Shown here in pieces: positions 62,624 through 64,000 of a stretch of 64,000 nucleotides of DNA. The stretch is from Streptomyces regalis (lineage in GTDB: Bacteria; Actinomycetota; Actinomycetes; Streptomycetales; Streptomycetaceae). Both the position numbers and the translations under genes were made by a program. The stretch is taken from positions 1 to 64,000 of the forward strand of contig NZ_LLZG01000104.1 in the NCBI RefSeq assembly GCF_001509475.1. Reading direction: 5' to 3'. The notes under the pieces are model-generated. The model saw nothing but the letters and a program-made list of their open reading frames with translations, searched no databases and was not told where the DNA came from. Within the stretch, counting starts at the first letter, position 1; every line of letters starts with the position of its first letter.

Positions 62624-63777
62624 GCCGGTAGCCGGGCGCCCAGCAGGATCATCCGCAGGGCGCGTTCGGTGGCGTCCGTGAGGAGCTCGGAGGCGCGCAC
62701 AAGGGCCTCCGTCAGGGCCATCGGCGCCGGCAGGATGCCGCTGAAGGCGTCCACGCCGGGCACGTTGTGCGCGCCCTCGCCGAGGGTGCCCGCCAGCGCG
62801 AGCACCGGGCGGCCGGACAGCTTGGCGCGGCGGGCCACCTCGGCCGGGACCTTCCCGCGGGGCGTCTGGTGGTCCATGGCGCCCTCGGCGGTGACGACCA
62901 GGTCGGCGCGGGCGAGGCGGGCGTCCAGGTCGAGGTGGGCCAGCAGTACCTCGAAGCGGGGGAGCAGTCGGGCGCCCAGTGCGGCGAGGCCCGCGCCCAG
63001 GCCGCCGGAGGCGCCGGTGCCGTCGCCGTACCGCAGGTCGGTGCGGGTGATGGCGAGGTCGCGGGTGAGGACCTTCGCCCAGTTCTCCAGGCCCGCCGAC
63101 AGCTCCTCGACCTGTGCGGGCGTCGCCCCCTTCTGCGGGCCGAAGACGCGGGCCACGCCGCGCACTCCGCACAGCACGTTGTACGGGTTGCAGGCGACGA
63201 GCAGCTCCACCTCACGCAGGCGCGGATCCAGGCCCCGGGCGTCGACCCGGCTGAGGCGTGTCAACTCCCGGCCGCCCCGGGGAAGTTCACGCCCGTCGGC
63301 GTCCAGCAGTCGCATCCCGAGCGCCTGGAGCGCGCCGGCGCCCCCGTCGGAGGTGCCCGAGTCGCCGCAGCCGACGAGGATGCGCCGTACGCCGGTGTCG
63401 AGCGCGGCGCGGATCAGTTCGCCGACGCCGTAGGTCGTCGTGGCGCCGGGGTCGCGCAGGGCGCGCGGGACCAGGGAGAGGCCCGCGACCGCGGCCATCT
63501 CCACGACTGCCGTGTCGCGGTCGCGGGAGCCGAGCAGGGCGAAGTGCGTCCCGACCGGTTCGCCGACCGGGCCCGTGGCCGGCAGTGCGACGAGCCGTCC
63601 GCCGGTCGCGGCGGCCAGCGCGGCGGCCGTGCCCTCGCCGCCGTCCACCAGCGGGATCCGGTCGATCACGACGTCCGGCAGGACCCGGCGGACGCCGTCC
63701 GCGATGGCGTCGGCGGCGGCCTGGGCGGACAGGGACTCCTTGAAGCCGCTGGGGGCTACGACGACTCGGGTCAGCAT
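62578..63777 (-). CDS. Glycerate kinase (GarK/GlxK type)
   Basis: 399 residues. Phosphorylates glycerate with ATP in glyoxylate/glycerate use. Motifs: VVVAPSGFKESLSAQAAADA, IPLVDGGEGT, VGCGDSGTSDGGAGALQALG, NVLCGVRGVARVFGPQKGAT and TAEGAMDHQTPRGKVPAEVA. ATG start at MLTRVVVAPSG; it overlaps the stop codon of the upstream permease gene (TGATG). The C-terminal codons overlap the aminotransferase gene on the other strand. Confidence 0.93.
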   Translation of the reverse strand: MLTRVVVAPSGFKESLSAQAAADAIADGVRRVLPDVVIDRIPLVDGGEGTAAALAAATGGRLVALPATGPVGEPVGTHFALLGSRDRDTAVVEMAAVAGLSLVPRALRDPGATTTYGVGELIRAALDTGVRRILVGCGDSGTSDGGAGALQALGMRLLDADGRELPRGGRELTRLSRVDARGLDPRLREVELLVACNPYNVLCGVRGVARVFGPQKGATPAQVEELSAGLENWAKVLTRDLAITRTDLRYGDGTGASGGLGAGLAALGARLLPRFEVLLAHLDLDARLARADLVVTAEGAMDHQTPRGKVPAEVARRAKLSGRPVLALAGTLGEGAHNVPGVDAFSGILPAPMALTEALVRASELLTDATERALRMILLGARLPAHAEVSGTQRPSSVR

Positions 63778-64000
63778 CAGATCTCCTGGCGCAGCACGGG
63801 TACGCCGAGCAGCGGCCACACCGCGACGGCGAAGAGCAGGACGAGGGCGGCGGTCAGCGGGGCCAGGACGGCGGACAGGCGCAGCAGGTCGCGCGGGGTG
63901 TAGGTGGGCGTCCCGGGGAGGTCGGAGAAGAGCGTGACCGGCTTCGCGGACGCCGGGAGCGTGTGGCAGAAACCGGCCGCGGCGGTGGACGCGAGCGCGG
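63777..64000 (-). CDS. C-terminal end of an anion permease (partial)
   Basis: The last 73 codons of a membrane protein, cut by the window edge. The sequence runs ASTAAAGFCHTLPASAKPVT, LFSDLPGTPTYTPRDLLRLS, then a hydrophobic helix (LAPLTAALVLLFAVAVWPLL) and ends in VPVLRQEI. This resembles the end of SLC13/DASS-type dicarboxylate or sulfate permeases. It is translationally coupled (TGATG) with glycerate kinase, suggesting uptake of an organic acid such as glycerate or a related substrate (inference). Confidence 0.7.
   Translation of the reverse strand, partial: ALASTAAAGFCHTLPASAKPVTLFSDLPGTPTYTPRDLLRLSAVLAPLTAALVLLFAVAVWPLLGVPVLRQEI

Overview
The window is a high-GC actinobacterial chromosome segment, almost certainly Streptomyces. 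The evidence is GC-rich third codon positions, frequent GTG starts, GTGA/ATGA start-stop overlaps, Gram-positive cytochrome bcc-aa3 genes, and gene sets typical of the genus (PspA/PspAA, DUF3043, a sulfur-gene riboswitch, cobalamin salvage genes). Gene content and order match what I remember of the conserved core of Streptomyces genomes around aceE, the dihydrolipoamide genes, pepA, cobS/cobT, nadA, the respiratory oxidase and trpD. No rRNA, tRNA, integrase, insertion sequence or CRISPR array was seen.

Layout. 1-5.2 kb: a repeat-rich stretch leading into a secreted peptidoglycan amidase, a FemAB-type aminoacyltransferase, a small Ser/Asn-rich protein, a DUF4240 protein and a WYL regulator. 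5.3-15.2 kb: pyruvate dehydrogenase E1 (aceE) with a palindromic operator candidate, two small membrane proteins, a GntR/FCD regulator, an E2-E3 gene pair (sucB-type E2 and lpdA) and leucyl aminopeptidase. 15.5-22.1 kb: a tightly coupled five-gene operon encoding a PelA/Agd3-like polysaccharide deacetylase, a PelF-like GT4 glycosyltransferase, a 12-helix membrane protein, a spherulin-4-type protein and a GH114 lipoprotein. This looks like a galactosaminoglycan (Pel/GAG-like) exopolysaccharide locus. 22.1-24.7 kb: a TIR-STAND-TPR protein of lower GC, a candidate anti-phage gene inserted between the polysaccharide operon and cobS.

24.7-30.6 kb: cobalamin lower-ligand assembly (cobS, cobT, and a CobU fused to a metallo-beta-lactamase-like domain) mixed with membrane proteins and a methyltransferase. 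30.7-37.5 kb: envelope-stress genes: an HtrA-like lipoprotein protease, a methyltransferase followed by a 12-unit 31-bp tandem array, DUF3043, pspA-pspAA, and a LytS/NarL two-component pair joined by two mini-ORFs. 37.7-48.6 kb: an RND exporter, a Ser/Thr kinase with a beta-propeller, nadA with three operator-like boxes, erpA, a large anchored protein and an adenosine kinase-like PfkB kinase. 48.7-59.5 kb: a cysteine desulfurase-TusA fusion, then the aerobic respiratory cluster ctaC-ctaD-ctaF, an L,D-transpeptidase, a receiver-like protein, ctaE and qcrCAB. In this sequence ctaD is split by a frameshifting deletion. 59.8-64.0 kb: trpD, a SAM-IV-type riboswitch with a leader peptide and a class V aminotransferase, glycerate kinase and the C-terminal end of an anion permease.

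The strongest candidates for something new are the five-gene GAG/Pel-like operon (with a dispersed intergenic repeat fused in frame into its membrane gene), the TIR-STAND protein with an altered P-loop, the mini-ORF relay between histidine kinase and response regulator, the CGTC-N5-GACG boxes upstream of nadA, and the 31-bp hairpin array.
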